From the NCBI RefSeq assembly GCF_011742925.1, contig NZ_WAEL01000001.1:1054001-1118000 (forward strand): a stretch of 64,000 bases of DNA, written 5' to 3'. This document shows positions 62,919 through 64,000 of this stretch, piece by piece (within the stretch, counting starts at the first letter, position 1; every line of letters starts with the position of its first letter). The position numbers were made by a program, and so were the translations under genes. The notes under the pieces are model-generated. The model ran no database searches and was not told the DNA's origin. It worked only from the letters and a program-made list of their open reading frames with translations. The stretch comes from Fibrivirga algicola. GTDB lineage: Bacteria; Bacteroidota; Bacteroidia; Cytophagales; Spirosomataceae.

Positions 62919-64000
62919 TTACCAGACTACCTCAATTACTTCGCTTTTCAGATCAACGGTTGTAAACTGCTCACCCGCCTGGCGGTGTAGAGTTAACTGC
63001 CCTTTATTTACCCGGGCCGCTTCCTGTTGCAGCACGTGTGTGGCGTCTTTCTTGCGAAACACCGATACCACCGATTCGGTAGTGGGCAGTGTGAGCACTA
63101 TTTTCCGTCCTGTTGCTTTTACCTCTCTGGCTGTTTCAGGTAAGGGCTGACCCCGCAACAACGCCAGCGCCCGAGAGGCTTGGGGTACGCCGTATCCCAC
63201 GTAATTATTTCCGTAAGGATACAGGTGTGACGATTTTTCGATAACCTCACGTACTTGCCGATTAGTTAATTTGGGATTCGCCTGCATGAGGCAGGCAGCG
63301 AAACCAGTGATAACCGGTGCCGCCAGTGACGTGCCGTAGAGCGAAAAGCAAGAAACGTTAGGCTTCAGGTAGGGGAGTGGTTCGGGACCGATACTGCTAT
63401 AGCCAATGCGATTCCACAGTTTTGAGTTAGTTGCCCCTACAGCAATTACGCCCTCGGCATCGGCCGGCGTACTAATCACGCGCCAGCCCCGGTCGTCGCC
63501 TTCGTTGCCTGCCGATACGATGATCAGCATGCCTTTTTTGTCGGCTGCGAGTTGGGCGGCCCGGCTAATCAGGCTGGTGTGTCCATCCATCTGAGCAGGC
63601 TGGTAGTTTTCGCTGGGATTTGAAAACCCTTTGGCATAGCCCAGCGATGTGTTGACCAGCCGCACACCCAGGCTGTCGAGCCATTCAATGGCCTGTACCC
63701 AATTGTCTTCTTCGCCCCGAAACTCTTTGTTGCCGGCATCGGTGCGAGCCAGGTAAAAGGTGGCGTCGTAGCCGAGGCCCAGTTGCAGATTACCGACTGG
63801 ATCGTACCCACCAATGGCTGCCAGCACCTCGGTCCCATGCATATCCGACATGGTTTCTAGCGTACGGAAGAGGTTGTTCTGAGTAGCTGGGCGGTTTACA
63901 TAGTCACGTACCTGCCGAAAGCCGCCCCGCGCTGCGATGGGTTTCAGTACCGCCGCTGAATCGGCCCCGAAAAAGCCAGCATCAACGACACCTACCTGCA
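62919..64000 (-). CDS. Subtilisin-family serine protease, 5' end outside window
   Basis: This reads leftward from beyond the window edge. About 360 residues are visible. All three catalytic residues are present: the Asp block VVDAGFFGAD near the edge, His in MHGTEVLAAIGGY and Ser in GTSLAAPVITG, with SAGNEGDDRGW (oxyanion Asn). The catalytic domain is followed by a short beta domain (TARE VKATGRKI region) that looks like a secretion-sorting or accessory tail. The N-terminal signal and propeptide lie outside. Confidence 0.88.
   Translation of the reverse strand, partial: QVGVVDAGFFGADSAAVLKPIAARGGFRQVRDYVNRPATQNNLFRTLETMSDMHGTEVLAAIGGYDPVGNLQLGLGYDATFYLARTDAGNKEFRGEEDNWVQAIEWLDSLGVRLVNTSLGYAKGFSNPSENYQPAQMDGHTSLISRAAQLAADKKGMLIIVSAGNEGDDRGWRVISTPADAEGVIAVGATNSKLWNRIGYSSIGPEPLPYLKPNVSCFSLYGTSLAAPVITGFAACLMQANPKLTNRQVREVIEKSSHLYPYGNNYVGYGVPQASRALALLRGQPLPETAREVKATGRKIVLTLPTTESVVSVFRKKDATHVLQQEAARVNKGQLTLHRQAGEQFTTVDLKSEVIEVVW

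Noticed and set aside
1-64000. CRISPR arrays, rRNA operons, integrases and transposases
   Set aside because: I looked for regular spaced repeats, rRNA blocks and DDE or tyrosine recombinase motifs and saw none; the prophage has no integrase in this window.

Overview
The window looks like a chromosome segment of a Bacteroidetes bacterium of the Cytophagales, most like Spirosoma and its relatives. This rests on the housekeeping proteins (DnaE, YidC, PyrG, HemL, LpxB, a DUF2723 membrane protein, Amt beside an outer-membrane porin), on promoters of the TTG-N19-21-TAnnTTTG type, and on the near absence of Shine-Dalgarno sequences. The assignment is from memory of the families; no search was run.

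Layout. (1) 1-9.0 kb is an accessory island. It holds a cut-off DUF4468 lipoprotein-like gene, an XRE regulator, an antirepressor-like gene, a stand-alone S24-type protein, two tandem HNH endonuclease paralogues with HTH repeats, and then an AT-rich stretch with an AbiTii-domain gene, a DUF2158 (YodC-like) gene and two proteins with HEPN-like R-x4-H motifs. (2) 9.0-16.2 kb, minus strand, is a tailed-phage packaging and morphogenesis module: terS, terL, several unassigned structural genes, an Acb2-like anti-CBASS protein, a gp10-like protein, a tail-assembly-chaperone candidate with a lambda-like GGGAAAG slippery site, and a tape-measure gene cut off after about 155 codons. No portal gene is visible, so the prophage looks defective. 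(3) 16.2-23.9 kb, plus strand, is the phage early module behind a divergent operator region: a DUF2693-like protein, a coiled-coil protein, a NinB-like protein, a PP-loop enzyme, a RecE-like nuclease and a cytosine methyltransferase. (4) 23.9-64 kb is chromosome: parAB, radical SAM, porin-amt, dnaE, a histidine kinase, hisS, an AlgI/AlgJ-like acetylation pair, hemL, an LpoA-like lipoprotein, yidC, pyrG, a PolX-like protein, an Lrp regulator, a tRNA-like RNA locus, DUF2723, an acyltransferase, a PP2C-like protein, lpxB, queD, hldD and a cut-off subtilisin.

How the parts relate. The prophage carries its own modification (MTase), recombination (nuclease, NinB-like) and counter-defence (Acb2) functions. 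The island that interrupts its tape-measure gene carries candidate host defence genes. Two distant paralogues of a small unknown protein (4.6 kb and 23.5 kb) and a duplicated 60-bp intergenic sequence (4.5 and 7.8 kb) mark possible module edges.

The most unusual signals are: the predicted -1 frameshift at the tail chaperone; the Acb2-like gene; a tRNA-like RNA with about 100 extra nucleotides; the 9-mer ACGTACCTG, found 22 times on the two strands and absent from the first 9.5 kb; and the AbiTii/HEPN cluster.
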